The notes beneath the pieces were generated by a model. It was not told the DNA's origin. It did no database searches and saw only the letters and a program-made list of their open reading frames with translations. The position numbers were made by a program, and so were the translations under genes. A stretch of DNA of 64,000 bases from Microbispora triticiradicis. Lineage in GTDB: Bacteria > Actinomycetota > Actinomycetes > Streptosporangiales > Streptosporangiaceae. The DNA lies in contig QFZU02000013.1 of assembly GCA_003260025.2 (NCBI GenBank), forward strand, positions 16,154 to 80,153, written 5' to 3'. Below, in pieces: positions 53,322 through 62,734 of the stretch; the stretch's first letter is position 1; the number at the start of each line of letters is the position of its first letter.

Positions 53322-55628
53322 ATGAAAGCGGCGGATCGCGCGGATAATCTACGCGTGAAGGGACCTTCCCGGCGATTATTTCTCCAGTTCAGCGGCCTCG
53401 CCGTCCTCCTGACGGCCTGTGACCCCCACACCGGGCCCGGGGCCGAGGATGTGGCCGTGCTGGGCCGCCGCTGGCGGGAGGTCACGCTCGGCGCGGGCCT
53501 GTTCGATCCGGCGCGGGAGCCGTACCGGGACCGGCTGGCGCGGCTGGGTGCGGAGGCCCGCCTGCACCGCGACGCCATGACCCCCACCGGCCGGTCGCTC
53601 TGGCCGGACCTGCCCTTCCCGTCCCTCGGCGCCACCCCGGCGCGGCTGCGCGCCATGGCCCGCGCGTACGCGCTGCCGGGCACCGGGCTGACGGCCGAGC
53701 CGGGCCTCGGCTCGGCCGTGGCCACCGGGATCGAGCACTACGTGCGGCACGTGTACGCCGCGGACGCCGGCCAGACCGGCAACTGGTGGGACTGGCAGAT
53801 CGGAGCGCCGAGGGCACTCCTCGACGCGGCTTTGCTGGCCAATCCACACCTGACGGGCGGTCAGACCGGTGCGCTGTGCGAGGCTGTGGACAACTTCGTC
53901 CCCCCGGGCCGCCTCGACGACTACGCGGGCAACAGCACCGGGGCCAACCGGGTGGACCTGTGCACGGTCACGCTGCTGCGGGCGATCGCCGGAGCGGACC
54001 CCGGCCGGGCCGCGCTCGCCGTCTCCGCGCTCTCGCCGGTCTTCCGGTACGTCACCGAGGGCGACGGGTTCTACCGCGACGGCTCGTTCATCCAGCACGG
54101 CTCGGTCCCCTACCAGGGAGGGTATGGCGTGGTGGCGCTGACCGGCCTCGCGACGCTGTCCGCGGTGCTGCGCGGCACGCCGTGGGAGATCACCGACCCG
54201 GCCTTCCGCAACGTCCTCGACGCGGTCGACAGGTCGTTCGCGCCGTTCGTCCACGACGGCGCGTTCATGGACCTCGTACGGGGACGCGGCGTCGCCAGGC
54301 GGCCGTACGGCGACCATGCACGCGGCAGGGAGATCGCCGCCGCGATCCTGCTGCTGGCGGAGACGGCCCCGGCCGCCGACCGGGCCCGCTGGCGGGGCAT
54401 GGTCAAGGGCTGGGCGGCGCGCGACACCGCGAAGCCCATGCTCCGAGCCGCCGAGGGAGGCGATCCGGCGTTCCACGCGCGGCTCGCGGCCGTGCTGCGC
54501 GACGAGACGACACCGGCGGCGCCCGAGCCCCCCGGGCACCGCCTGTTCCCCGTGAGCGCCCGCGCCGTACACCGCCGGCCCGGCTGGTGCGCGGCGCTCA
54601 GCATGGCCTCCTCACGGGTGGCGCACTACGAGCACGGCAACGGGGAGAACCCGCGCGGCTGGCACACGGGCGCCGGAATGCTCTACTGGTGGGGACGGGA
54701 GCACGGCGACCAGTACTCCGACTCCTTCTGGCCCACGGTGGACCCGTACCGGCTGCCGGGCACCACCGTCTCCACGCTGAGCCTGCCCGACGGGGCGGGC
54801 GGCGCGTGGGGCGACACCCGCCCGCCTGCCGAATGGGTGGGCGGCGTCACCGACGGCGCGTACGCGGCCGTGGGCCAGCACCTGTACGGCCTGAAAAGCA
54901 CCCTTGAGGCCTTCAAGTCGTGGTTCTTCCTCGACGACGCGGTCGTCTGCCTCGGCGCCGGGATCACTTGCCGGGACGGCGTGCCGGTCGAGACCGTGGT
55001 GGACAACCGCAGGACCGGCGCCGCCCTCACCGTGGACGCCCTCACAGTGGACGTCACGGCGGGGTGGGCGCATCTGGACGGCCACGGCGGCTATGTCCTG
55101 CCTCCGGGGCAGCCTCTGCGGACGCTGCGCGAAACCCGTACGGCGGGTGGGGCCGGCCGGTCGTACGCCACGATCTGGCTGGACCACGGCGTGGACCCGG
55201 ACGCGGCCGGCTACGTCTACCACCTCATGCCGGGGGCGGGCCCAGCCGCGACGCGGGCCCGTGCCGCCGACCCCGGCTGGGCCCGCGTGCTCGCCAACAC
55301 CTCCGCGCAGCAGGGGATCGCGGTGCCGTCGCTCGGGATCACCGGGGTCTGCTTCTGGGCCGGGGGACGGGCGGGCGGCCTGGCCGCCTCCGATCCGTGC
55401 GCGGTCCTCGTACGGGACCTGGGCGACGGCACGGCGACGGTGACGGTGGCCGATCCCCGGCGCGAGCTCGACGGGCTGACGGTGACGTGGGACCACCCGG
55501 TGGCCGGGGTCGTGGACCCGCATCCGCTGCTGGACAGCGCCCGGACGGGGGCCCGGCTCACGCTCGTCTTCGGCCGGCTGGCGGATCGGGCCGGCGCCTC
55601 CCACACGGTCACCGTACGGCTCGCGTGA
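53322..55628 (+). CDS. Polysaccharide lyase family 8 (hyaluronate/chondroitin/xanthan lyase type), Tat lipoprotein
   Basis: This protein of up to 768 residues has a twin-arginine lipoprotein signal (PSRRLFLQFSGLAVLLTAC). The alpha/alpha toroid has NWWDWQIGAPRAL, the catalytic Asn in GNSTGANRVD, and His and Tyr in DGSFIQHGSVPYQGGYG. A beta-sandwich follows, with NGENPRGWHTGAGMLYWW. It should cleave a uronic-acid glycan by beta-elimination at the cell surface. The ATG at 53322 and the GTG at 53355 (leaderless, with TAATCT five bases upstream) are both plausible starts. A rare TTA codon (53376-53378) lies within the Tat motif. Confidence 0.88.
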   Translation: MKAADRADNLRVKGPSRRLFLQFSGLAVLLTACDPHTGPGAEDVAVLGRRWREVTLGAGLFDPAREPYRDRLARLGAEARLHRDAMTPTGRSLWPDLPFPSLGATPARLRAMARAYALPGTGLTAEPGLGSAVATGIEHYVRHVYAADAGQTGNWWDWQIGAPRALLDAALLANPHLTGGQTGALCEAVDNFVPPGRLDDYAGNSTGANRVDLCTVTLLRAIAGADPGRAALAVSALSPVFRYVTEGDGFYRDGSFIQHGSVPYQGGYGVVALTGLATLSAVLRGTPWEITDPAFRNVLDAVDRSFAPFVHDGAFMDLVRGRGVARRPYGDHARGREIAAAILLLAETAPAADRARWRGMVKGWAARDTAKPMLRAAEGGDPAFHARLAAVLRDETTPAAPEPPGHRLFPVSARAVHRRPGWCAALSMASSRVAHYEHGNGENPRGWHTGAGMLYWWGREHGDQYSDSFWPTVDPYRLPGTTVSTLSLPDGAGGAWGDTRPPAEWVGGVTDGAYAAVGQHLYGLKSTLEAFKSWFFLDDAVVCLGAGITCRDGVPVETVVDNRRTGAALTVDALTVDVTAGWAHLDGHGGYVLPPGQPLRTLRETRTAGGAGRSYATIWLDHGVDPDAAGYVYHLMPGAGPAATRARAADPGWARVLANTSAQQGIAVPSLGITGVCFWAGGRAGGLAASDPCAVLVRDLGDGTATVTVADPRRELDGLTVTWDHPVAGVVDPHPLLDSARTGARLTLVFGRLADRAGASHTVTVRLA

Positions 55629-55665
55629 GGCGTCGTTTCGACAGCGTGAGCGAGGGCGGGGCATC

Positions 55666-56673
55666 ATGAACGGCGTGTCCGCCCTTCCCGATGCCCTCGA
55701 CGACGCGCTGGAAGAGTCGCTCGGCCGCTTTCCCGTGCCCGAACTGACGCGAAACGTATCGGCGCTCATCCGGCAGTACCGGGAGGGTTTCGACCGGCGC
55801 GTCCCCGCGCTGGGCTCCGAGGCCGCCGTCGCCGCGTACGCCGGCTACCGCATGCCGGCGACCTACAGCGCGGTGGCCGCGGCGCTGCGCCAGGTCGCCC
55901 TGCTCGCGCCCGGCTTCGCGCCGCGGACGCACGCCGACGTGGGGGGCGGGACGGGCAGCGCGGTGTGGGCCGCGAACGCGGTCTGGCCCGGGCTGACGGA
56001 CGTCACCGTGCTCGAACAGTCCGCCTCCGCCATCGCCTTCGGCCGGCGGCTGGCCGCCCGCTCTCCCGCGGCGGCCGTACGGGAGGCCCGCTGGCGGCAG
56101 ACGGTGCTCGACCGGGGAACGGCCGCGCCCGCGGCCGACCTGGTCACCATGTCGTACGTGCTCGGGGAGCTGTCGCCCGCGGTCCGGGACGACGTGGTGC
56201 GGTCCCTGGCGCTGGAGTCGGCGCGGCACGCGGGCATGCTGGTGATCATCGAGCCCGGCACGCCCGCCGGATACGCCGGGATCGCCGCGGCCCGGCGGCT
56301 GCTGGCCGGGGCGGGCCTGCACATCGTCGCGCCCTGCCCGCACGACGGCGAGTGCCCGATCCGGGAGGGTCAGGACTGGTGCCATTTCGCGGTCCGCCTC
56401 AACCGCAGCGCCCTGCACCGCCGGGTCAAGGACGGCACGCTGAGCTTCGAGGACGAGAAGTTCTCCTATGTGGCGGCGTCGGCCCGGCCGTGGCCGCGCG
56501 CCGAGAGCCGCGTCGTACGCCACCCGCTGAAGCGCAAGGGGCTGGTGACGCTGCGCCTGTGCACGACCGGTGACGGTCTCGCCGACCACCCCGTCTCGAA
56601 GCGGCAGGGGGAGGTCTACCGCGAGGCGCGCGACGTCGTCTGGGGCGACGCCTGGCCCCCGCCCGCCGTCTAG
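55666..56673 (+). CDS. Rsm22-like SAM-dependent methyltransferase with probable Fe-S site
   Basis: This 335-residue protein has a methyltransferase domain with THADVGGGTGSAVWAA, and the Rsm22-family signature APCPHDGECPIREGQDWCHFAVRLNRS, followed by FEDEKFSYVA. Cys224, Cys230, Cys239 and Cys299 match the pattern of the four ligands that hold a 4Fe-4S cluster in mitochondrial Rsm22/METTL17, which works in small ribosomal subunit assembly. A ribosome-linked role here is inferred. The gene overlaps the convergent STAS gene by 4 bp. Confidence 0.85.
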   Translation: MNGVSALPDALDDALEESLGRFPVPELTRNVSALIRQYREGFDRRVPALGSEAAVAAYAGYRMPATYSAVAAALRQVALLAPGFAPRTHADVGGGTGSAVWAANAVWPGLTDVTVLEQSASAIAFGRRLAARSPAAAVREARWRQTVLDRGTAAPAADLVTMSYVLGELSPAVRDDVVRSLALESARHAGMLVIIEPGTPAGYAGIAAARRLLAGAGLHIVAPCPHDGECPIREGQDWCHFAVRLNRSALHRRVKDGTLSFEDEKFSYVAASARPWPRAESRVVRHPLKRKGLVTLRLCTTGDGLADHPVSKRQGEVYREARDVVWGDAWPPPAV

Positions 56674-56972
56674 GACTCCATTCCGTGGACGGTGGTGACC
56701 TGCACGAGGCCGGAGATGGTGAGCACCGGGGCGAGCAGGTCGTTGGCGACGAGCTCGATGCGTGGGGCGTGCGCGAACAGCACGGTCAGCCCGGCGCTGT
56801 CGAGGTACTCGACCTCGCTGAGGTCGACCAGCAGGGCGTGGCCGTCGACGGAGGCACCGGACAGCGCGGCGTCGAGCTCGCCCGCGTTGCTCATGTCGAT
56901 CTCGCCGCTGACGGTGAGGACCGGGGTGCCGTCGGGGCGGCGGGACGGAACCATGGTCAGGGGAGTCGTCAT
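56670..56972 (-). CDS. STAS domain anti-sigma factor antagonist
   Basis: This 100-residue STAS protein has the phospho-serine motif DLSEVEYLDSAGLTVLFA. Its ATG overlaps the stop of the 1397-residue hybrid protein by 4 bp, so the two are translationally coupled. It is the obvious target of that protein's RsbW-like ATPase and PP2C domains. Confidence 0.9.
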   Translation of the reverse strand: MTTPLTMVPSRRPDGTPVLTVSGEIDMSNAGELDAALSGASVDGHALLVDLSEVEYLDSAGLTVLFAHAPRIELVANDLLAPVLTISGLVQVTTVHGMES

Positions 56973-59900
56973 CGGGGGATCCTCGCGTGCATGTCGACGG
57001 TGGTGCCGGCGGCACCGGGACGGATGGTGACGCGCTGCATCAGGGCGCGCATCAGGGCGACTCCGCGGCCGCGGTGTGTGTTGGCCTCCGGTCTGGGGGG
57101 TTTCCAGTTGCCGCTGTCGGCCACGGTCAGGTAGAGATCGCCCGCGGTGGCGACCGCCCGCAGCCGCACGGTGTGCCCGGGGGCGTCACGGTGGCCGTGC
57201 TCGATCGCGTTCGCGCAGGCCTCGCCCGCCGCGACCAGGATGTTCTGGATCATCGTGGGGTTCAGCTCGCACCGGTTCAGCCAGTCGCGCAGGGCCGTAC
57301 GGACCGGGGCGAGCTGGCTCGACTCGGCGGGGAAGGCCACCTCGAGTGGCGCGGGCTGGCGATACAGCAACAGCGCGACGTCGTCGCTGTAACCGGTGTC
57401 CGGCGCCATCCGGCGCATGACCTGCGTCGCGAGGTCCTCGATGGGGGCCGAGCGGCCGTCCTGCACGGCGGCGCTCGCCTGGTCGATGCCCCTGGTCAGC
57501 GGGCTGCGGCGGCGCTCGACGAGGCCGTCGGTGTAGAGCAGCAGCGTCGACCGCGCCGGCATCGTGCGGACGTCCTCGGGCCGGGGATGGCCGGGCCGCA
57601 CCGCGAGCGGTGTGGAGCGCCCGCCCTCCAGCAGCTCGGTCCCGCCGTCGGGATGGGCCAGGATGCCCGGCAGGTGCCCGGCGCTGGAGTAGACGAGACG
57701 GCCGGTCGTCGAGTCGAGGACGCCGCAGAAGACGGTCGTGCACCGGGCGCCGGGCACCAGGGCGGCGAACTTGTCGAGGGCGGTCAGCACCTGCGCCGGC
57801 CCCGCCTCCTGCAGCAGCAGGGCCCGGCAGGCGCTGCGCAGCTGACCCATGACGGCCGCGGCCTCCAGGCCGCGCCCCACACAGTCGCCCACCACGATGC
57901 CGATGCGCTCGTCCGGCAGCGGCACGATGTCGTACCAGTCGCCGCCCACCTCCAGCGGACGGGTGGCCGGCTCGTACCGTACGGCGAAGCCGGCGGGCAG
58001 GTGGGAGGGGCCGAGGATGGCCCGCTGCAGGGCGACCGCGGCCTCACGCTGCTGGTCGAGCTGGTGCACCCGGTGCAGGCCCTGGCCCAGATGACCGGTC
58101 AGCAGCGCGAGCAGCGTCTGGTCCTCGGCCGTGAAGGGCCGGTTCTGGCCGAGATCGATCCACAGGGTGAGGATGCCCGCCGGATGCTCCAGGCTGATGC
58201 CCGCGCCGTCCGCCTCGCTCGCGACCGGGCGCAGGGGCGGGTAGTCGCGGAGCTCGGCGAGCCTGTCCCGCAACTCCGCGGGCAGGTCGAGCCAGCCGGT
58301 CTCGGTCCCGATCTTGGTCTCGGTCGCGGGGCAGGCGCGGAACAGCGCGGGCTCCGCCTCGCCGTGCCACAGCGCCGCCGTCACGTCCCGGGCCCGCCAG
58401 ACCTCGCGCAGCTCCTCCAGCGCCCCCGTCAGCGCGTCGGACACGCTGCCCGCCTCGGAGACGCGCACGCTGAGCGCGGCGAGGGCCGTCTCCCGCTGGA
58501 CGAGATAGTGCTCGGCGGTGACGTCGCGCAGGGTGCCGACGATCCGGCGCTCACCGGTGCCGGGGTCCGCGACCGCGACGAAGGTGGCCGCCACCCAGAT
58601 CTGGTGCCCGTCGCTGTGGCGGAGCGGCACCACGCAGCCTCCGCTGCCGTGGCTCGTCACTCGCTCGTACGCCTCGGCGAGCCTCCGGTACGTCACCGGG
58701 TCGTCGGCCTCGGCCGGCAGCCAGGGATGACGCGGGAGATAGGGGAGCCCCTCGGGGCCGTACCCGACGATGTCGGCGAACGCCGAGTTGACCTCGATGA
58801 CGGCGCCGTTCTCGTCGGCGACGAAGAACGCCTCCTGCAACGACTCGATCATGGCGGCGTGCCACCGGAGGTGGTGGGCGCGCAGCCGCGCCCGATCCAC
58901 GGTGGCCCGCACCCGGGCCAGCAGTTCGTCGGCGGAGAACGGCTTGACGAGGTAGTCGTCCGCGCCCGCGTCCAGCCCCTCGATGCCGGCCTCCTGTCCC
59001 GCGCGGGCCGACAGCAGCAGGACCGGGACCGCGGCGGTGCGGGGGTCGGCCCGCAGCGCCGCCACCAGCCGCAGGCCGTCCAGGCGGGGCATCATCACGT
59101 CACTGACGACGAGGTCGGGAGCGTCGGCGCGGACGGCCTCCAGCGCGGCCTGGCCGTCGGTGACGACGTCGACCTCGTACGCGGGCCGCAGCAGGCGCCG
59201 CAGATAGTCCCGCATGTCGGCGTTGTCGTCGGCGACCAGGATCCGTGGCCGCGGCCCGCCCGCGGACGGCGAAGCGGACCCGGAGGTCCCGGCCTCGTCC
59301 TCCCGCGACTCCGGCCCCTCGGGGAGCCAGCGCAGGGCCTCCTCCACGTACGGAGCGGCGGCGGTCGTCAGCTCAGTGTCCGTGGGCCGCACCGGGACCA
59401 GGCCGTCGGAGGGCAGATGCGCCGAGCCGAAGGGCAGGCGGATGGTGAACGCGGTGCCCGCGCCCTCCGCGCTCTCGGCGGTGATCGTGCCGCCGTGGAG
59501 GCCCACCAGCTCCTTGACCAGCGCCAGCCCGATGCCGCTGCCCTCGTTCGACCGCGACCGCGCGCTGTCGACCCGGTGGAAGCGCTCGAACAGCCGGGGC
59601 AGCTCGTGCCGGGAGATCCCGATGCCGGTGTCGGCGACGGTGACGACCGCGTTGCCGTCCTCCGCGCGCAGCGCGACCCGGACGGAGCCGTCGAAGGTGA
59701 ACTTCAGGGCGTTGCTCAGCAGGTTGAGCACGACCTTCTCCCACATGCCCCGGTCGACGTACACCGGTTCGTCCAGGGGAGGGCAGTCCACCTCGAAGGC
59801 GAGCCCGGCCTTCTCGACGGCCGAGCGGAAGACCCCGGCGAGGTCGGTGGTGACGGCGGCGAGGTCCACCGGTTCGTAGCGGGCCCGCATGCGGCCGGCC

Positions 59901-61162
59901 TCGATGCGGGAGAAGTCCAGGAGGGTGTTGACGAGCTTGCCCAGGCGCAGGCCGTTGCGGTGGACGACGTCGAGCTCCGCGCGCAGCCGGTCCTCGCCCA
60001 CCCGCTCGCCGTTTCCGGCCAGCGCGGTGCGCAGCTCCTCCACCGGTCCCATGATCAGGGTCAGCGGGGTGCGGAACTCGTGGCTGATGTTGGAGAAGAA
60101 GGCCGTCTTGGCCCGGTCGAGCTCGGCCAGCTCCTCGGCGCGGCGCTGCTGGAGCTGGTAGGCCACGGCCGCGTTGACGAGGGCGGCGGTCTGCCGCGCC
60201 ACCAGGCCGAGGAAGGACTCGTACGCCTCGTCGAGGGCCCGGCCCGCACCGGCGGCGAGCACCATCACCCCGACCATCCCGCCGCCGGTCTCACCGGCCA
60301 GCGGCAGCACCACGGCCTGCGTGGGAGGGGTCTGCCAGCCGCCCGAGGGCAACGCCCCGAACCGCTCCGCCACGTCGGTCACCACGACGGGCTCCCCGGT
60401 GCGCAGCACCTGGTCGACCGGCCAGTCGCCGGGGCCGCCAGGGAGCGGGGAGACGCTCGCGTCGCGCGGGCTCGTCGCGGCCGGCGTCAGGTCGTCCGTG
60501 CCGGGGCGGCGCAGGTAGATCGCCGAGAAGGGCACGTCGGCGCCCGACCGCTCCAGCGTCTCGGCGACGAGCCGGCACGCCTCGGCGACGCTGCGGGCCT
60601 GCCCGGCCTGGGACCCGAGGTCCTGCAGCACCGCCAGGCGCCGCTCCCCAATGAACCGCTCCGTGGTGTCGCTGACCGCGGTGAAGACTCCCCGTACGAC
60701 GCCGTCGTCGTCGTGCAGCGGGCTGTAGGAGTACGTCCAGTACGTCTCCTCCCAGTAGCCGTGCCGGTTCATCGGCAGCAGCAGGTCCTCCGACCAGGTC
60801 GCCTCGCCGGAGCTCATCACCGAGCGCAGCATCGGGCCGATCGTGTGCCAGATCTCCGTCCAGACCTCGTCGCCCGGCTTGGCCAGGGCGGGATGCTTGG
60901 ACCCGAGCAGCGGCAGGTAGGCGTCGTTGTAAAGGAACCGCAGCTCCTCGCCCCACCACACGATCATGGGAAAACGGGAGGTGAGGCAGATCCGGCAGGC
61001 GGTGCGGAGGCTCGCCGGCCAGGTGCCCGGGTCTCCCATGGATGTCCCGGACCACGGATAGGCGCGCATCCGCCGCGCCATCTCGCTGCCGCCGGGGAAC
61101 AGGAGCTCCACCGGCTGACCGTCCTCGGCGGACATCGGTTCCGTCGCTTGCTCGTCGCCCAC
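56969..61162 (-). CDS. Hybrid histidine kinase / response regulator / PP2C phosphatase / anti-sigma ATPase
   Basis: One 1397-residue cytoplasmic chain holds PAS (about 40-170), GAF (175-335), HisKA (His361 in SNISHEFRTP), HATPase (N-box NLLSNALKF, DTGIGI, GSGIGLALV; to about 580), receiver (phospho-Asp688 in VSDVMMP), PAS (770-885), GAF (890-1035), a SpoIIE-type PP2C phosphatase (VGGDWYD, GDCVGRG, TDGLVE, SDDVALLL; 1050-1268) and an RsbW-like ATPase (AAGEACANAIEHG, 1275-1395). All catalytic motifs look intact. It could sense two inputs, run a phosphorelay, and both phosphorylate and dephosphorylate STAS proteins. The GTG at 61162 has GAGGGAGAAG upstream. Confidence 0.92.
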   Translation of the reverse strand: MGDEQATEPMSAEDGQPVELLFPGGSEMARRMRAYPWSGTSMGDPGTWPASLRTACRICLTSRFPMIVWWGEELRFLYNDAYLPLLGSKHPALAKPGDEVWTEIWHTIGPMLRSVMSSGEATWSEDLLLPMNRHGYWEETYWTYSYSPLHDDDGVVRGVFTAVSDTTERFIGERRLAVLQDLGSQAGQARSVAEACRLVAETLERSGADVPFSAIYLRRPGTDDLTPAATSPRDASVSPLPGGPGDWPVDQVLRTGEPVVVTDVAERFGALPSGGWQTPPTQAVVLPLAGETGGGMVGVMVLAAGAGRALDEAYESFLGLVARQTAALVNAAVAYQLQQRRAEELAELDRAKTAFFSNISHEFRTPLTLIMGPVEELRTALAGNGERVGEDRLRAELDVVHRNGLRLGKLVNTLLDFSRIEAGRMRARYEPVDLAAVTTDLAGVFRSAVEKAGLAFEVDCPPLDEPVYVDRGMWEKVVLNLLSNALKFTFDGSVRVALRAEDGNAVVTVADTGIGISRHELPRLFERFHRVDSARSRSNEGSGIGLALVKELVGLHGGTITAESAEGAGTAFTIRLPFGSAHLPSDGLVPVRPTDTELTTAAAPYVEEALRWLPEGPESREDEAGTSGSASPSAGGPRPRILVADDNADMRDYLRRLLRPAYEVDVVTDGQAALEAVRADAPDLVVSDVMMPRLDGLRLVAALRADPRTAAVPVLLLSARAGQEAGIEGLDAGADDYLVKPFSADELLARVRATVDRARLRAHHLRWHAAMIESLQEAFFVADENGAVIEVNSAFADIVGYGPEGLPYLPRHPWLPAEADDPVTYRRLAEAYERVTSHGSGGCVVPLRHSDGHQIWVAATFVAVADPGTGERRIVGTLRDVTAEHYLVQRETALAALSVRVSEAGSVSDALTGALEELREVWRARDVTAALWHGEAEPALFRACPATETKIGTETGWLDLPAELRDRLAELRDYPPLRPVASEADGAGISLEHPAGILTLWIDLGQNRPFTAEDQTLLALLTGHLGQGLHRVHQLDQQREAAVALQRAILGPSHLPAGFAVRYEPATRPLEVGGDWYDIVPLPDERIGIVVGDCVGRGLEAAAVMGQLRSACRALLLQEAGPAQVLTALDKFAALVPGARCTTVFCGVLDSTTGRLVYSSAGHLPGILAHPDGGTELLEGGRSTPLAVRPGHPRPEDVRTMPARSTLLLYTDGLVERRRSPLTRGIDQASAAVQDGRSAPIEDLATQVMRRMAPDTGYSDDVALLLYRQPAPLEVAFPAESSQLAPVRTALRDWLNRCELNPTMIQNILVAAGEACANAIEHGHRDAPGHTVRLRAVATAGDLYLTVADSGNWKPPRPEANTHRGRGVALMRALMQRVTIRPGAAGTTVDMHARIPR

Positions 61163-61321
61163 GCGTCTTCTCCCTCGACGGCCGGGCCGCCGCGGGCCGG
61201 CCCGGGTGTCGTGCCGCCCTGTTGGGCGAGTCCGGCAGGTCAGGGAAGGAACAGTTCAATGGTTCCGTAGGATAGGGCAAACGTTTCACGGGTGACGCGG
61301 GCCCCCTAAGTACGCGCCCCG

Positions 61322-62734
61322 GTGCCGAGGAAGGAGCCCGAGGTCAGCACGGTCGAGGAAGCGCCCGGCAGGCCCACGGCGGCGGACTCCGACGAGGAGG
61401 CGCGCCGGCAGGAGGCCGTGCGCCGCTACGCGGCCCTGGAGACCGCGTCAGGCGGCGCGTTCGACCGGGTGGCCGCCCTGGCCGCGAGGATCTTCCACGC
61501 GCCCTTCGCCACGGTGACGATCGTCGGGGACGACCGCGTCCGGGTGATCGCCGCGCACGGCCCGTCCGCGCGCCGCGCGATCTTCCGGTCCCCGATCGCA
61601 GGGTCCCCGTTCATGGAGTCCCCGGTCGTGGAGTCCCCGGTCGTGGTGTCACTGTGCGCCGCGGCCGTACGACACGACGGCCCGCACGCCGTCTCCGACG
61701 CCCTGCTGCACCCGGGGTCCGCCGGCGATCCGGCGGTGCGCGGCGAGCCGGGGATCAGGTTCCACGCTGCGGCGCCGATCGTGACGCCCGACGGTGAGCC
61801 GCTGGGCAGCGTCAACGTCATGGACACCCGCCCGCGCGAGGCCGGCGAGGAGGAGCTCGCCTGCCTGCGGGACCTGGCCGGCCTCGTGATGGACGAGCTT
61901 CAGGTGCGGCTGGTCACGCAACGCACGGTGGAGATCGAACGGCAGCTCCGCGCGGGCGCGGAACGGCTGGCCCGCACCTTGCAGCGGACCCTGCTGCCGC
62001 CCGCGCTGCCCCGCGTGCCGGGCCTGCGCGCGGCCGCCGCCTACCACCCCGTGTCCGCCGACGAGGTCGGTGGTGACTTCTACGACCTGTTCCCCCTCGA
62101 CGGAGACCGGTGGGGGTTCTTCCTCGGCGACGTCTGCGGCAAGGGCGCCGGCGCGGCCTCCCTCACCTCGCTGGTCCGTTACACCCTGCGCGCCGCGGCG
62201 GTGTACGACGCCGATCCGCACGCCGTGCTGGCCAATCTCGACGCGGTGCTGCAGCAGGAGCACGCGGGCGGTGACATGCCGGCGCCGTACTGCACCGCGG
62301 TCTTCGGGGTCCTGCAACCCGACGGCGACGGGTTCGGCGTCACGCTCGCCACCGGGGGTCATCCCCCGGCGCTCGCGGTGCGGGCCGACGGGTTGGTCGA
62401 ACCCATCCACCCGGCCGGCGGGCAACTGATCGGCATCCTGCGCAACCCGCACTTCGCCCAGGTCAGCGCGCGTCTGAACGCCGGGGACGCGTTGCTCCTC
62501 TACACTGACGGCCTCACCGAGGCCCGCACCGAGACCGGCTCCATGCTCGACGAGGACGGCCTGACCGCCTACCTCGCCGCGGCCGGGCCGACGAGCGCCG
62601 ACGCACTGCTGGACACGGTGCACGACCTGATCACCGACCTGGGTGAGGGAGTGTCCGACGACGCCGCGGTCCTCGCCCTGTCCGTCCCGCCCGCCACCCG
62701 ATCATCGTTCTCCGGGAGCCAAGGTGCAGCATGA
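61322..62734 (+). CDS. GAF domain PP2C (RsbU/SpoIIE-type) phosphatase
   Basis: This 470-residue protein has a GAF sensor (about 40-190) and a coiled linker (TVEIERQLRAGAERLARTLQRTLLP). The C-terminal PP2C phosphatase has VGGDFYD, GDVCGKGAGAA, TDGLTEA and SDDAAVLAL, so all metal-binding aspartates are present. A short SP-rich repeat (SPIAGSPFMESPVVESPVV) sits inside the GAF domain. It should dephosphorylate a STAS antagonist, most likely the one encoded next, whose GTG start overlaps its end by 11 bp. It is divergent from the 1397-residue hybrid protein. GTG start. Confidence 0.9.
   Translation: MPRKEPEVSTVEEAPGRPTAADSDEEARRQEAVRRYAALETASGGAFDRVAALAARIFHAPFATVTIVGDDRVRVIAAHGPSARRAIFRSPIAGSPFMESPVVESPVVVSLCAAAVRHDGPHAVSDALLHPGSAGDPAVRGEPGIRFHAAAPIVTPDGEPLGSVNVMDTRPREAGEEELACLRDLAGLVMDELQVRLVTQRTVEIERQLRAGAERLARTLQRTLLPPALPRVPGLRAAAAYHPVSADEVGGDFYDLFPLDGDRWGFFLGDVCGKGAGAASLTSLVRYTLRAAAVYDADPHAVLANLDAVLQQEHAGGDMPAPYCTAVFGVLQPDGDGFGVTLATGGHPPALAVRADGLVEPIHPAGGQLIGILRNPHFAQVSARLNAGDALLLYTDGLTEARTETGSMLDEDGLTAYLAAAGPTSADALLDTVHDLITDLGEGVSDDAAVLALSVPPATRSSFSGSQGAA

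Noticed and set aside
56987..61270. 1427-codon open frame antisense to the hybrid kinase
   Set aside because: The minus strand carries intact domains over its whole length; the antisense frame is Gly/Arg/Val-rich with no motif.
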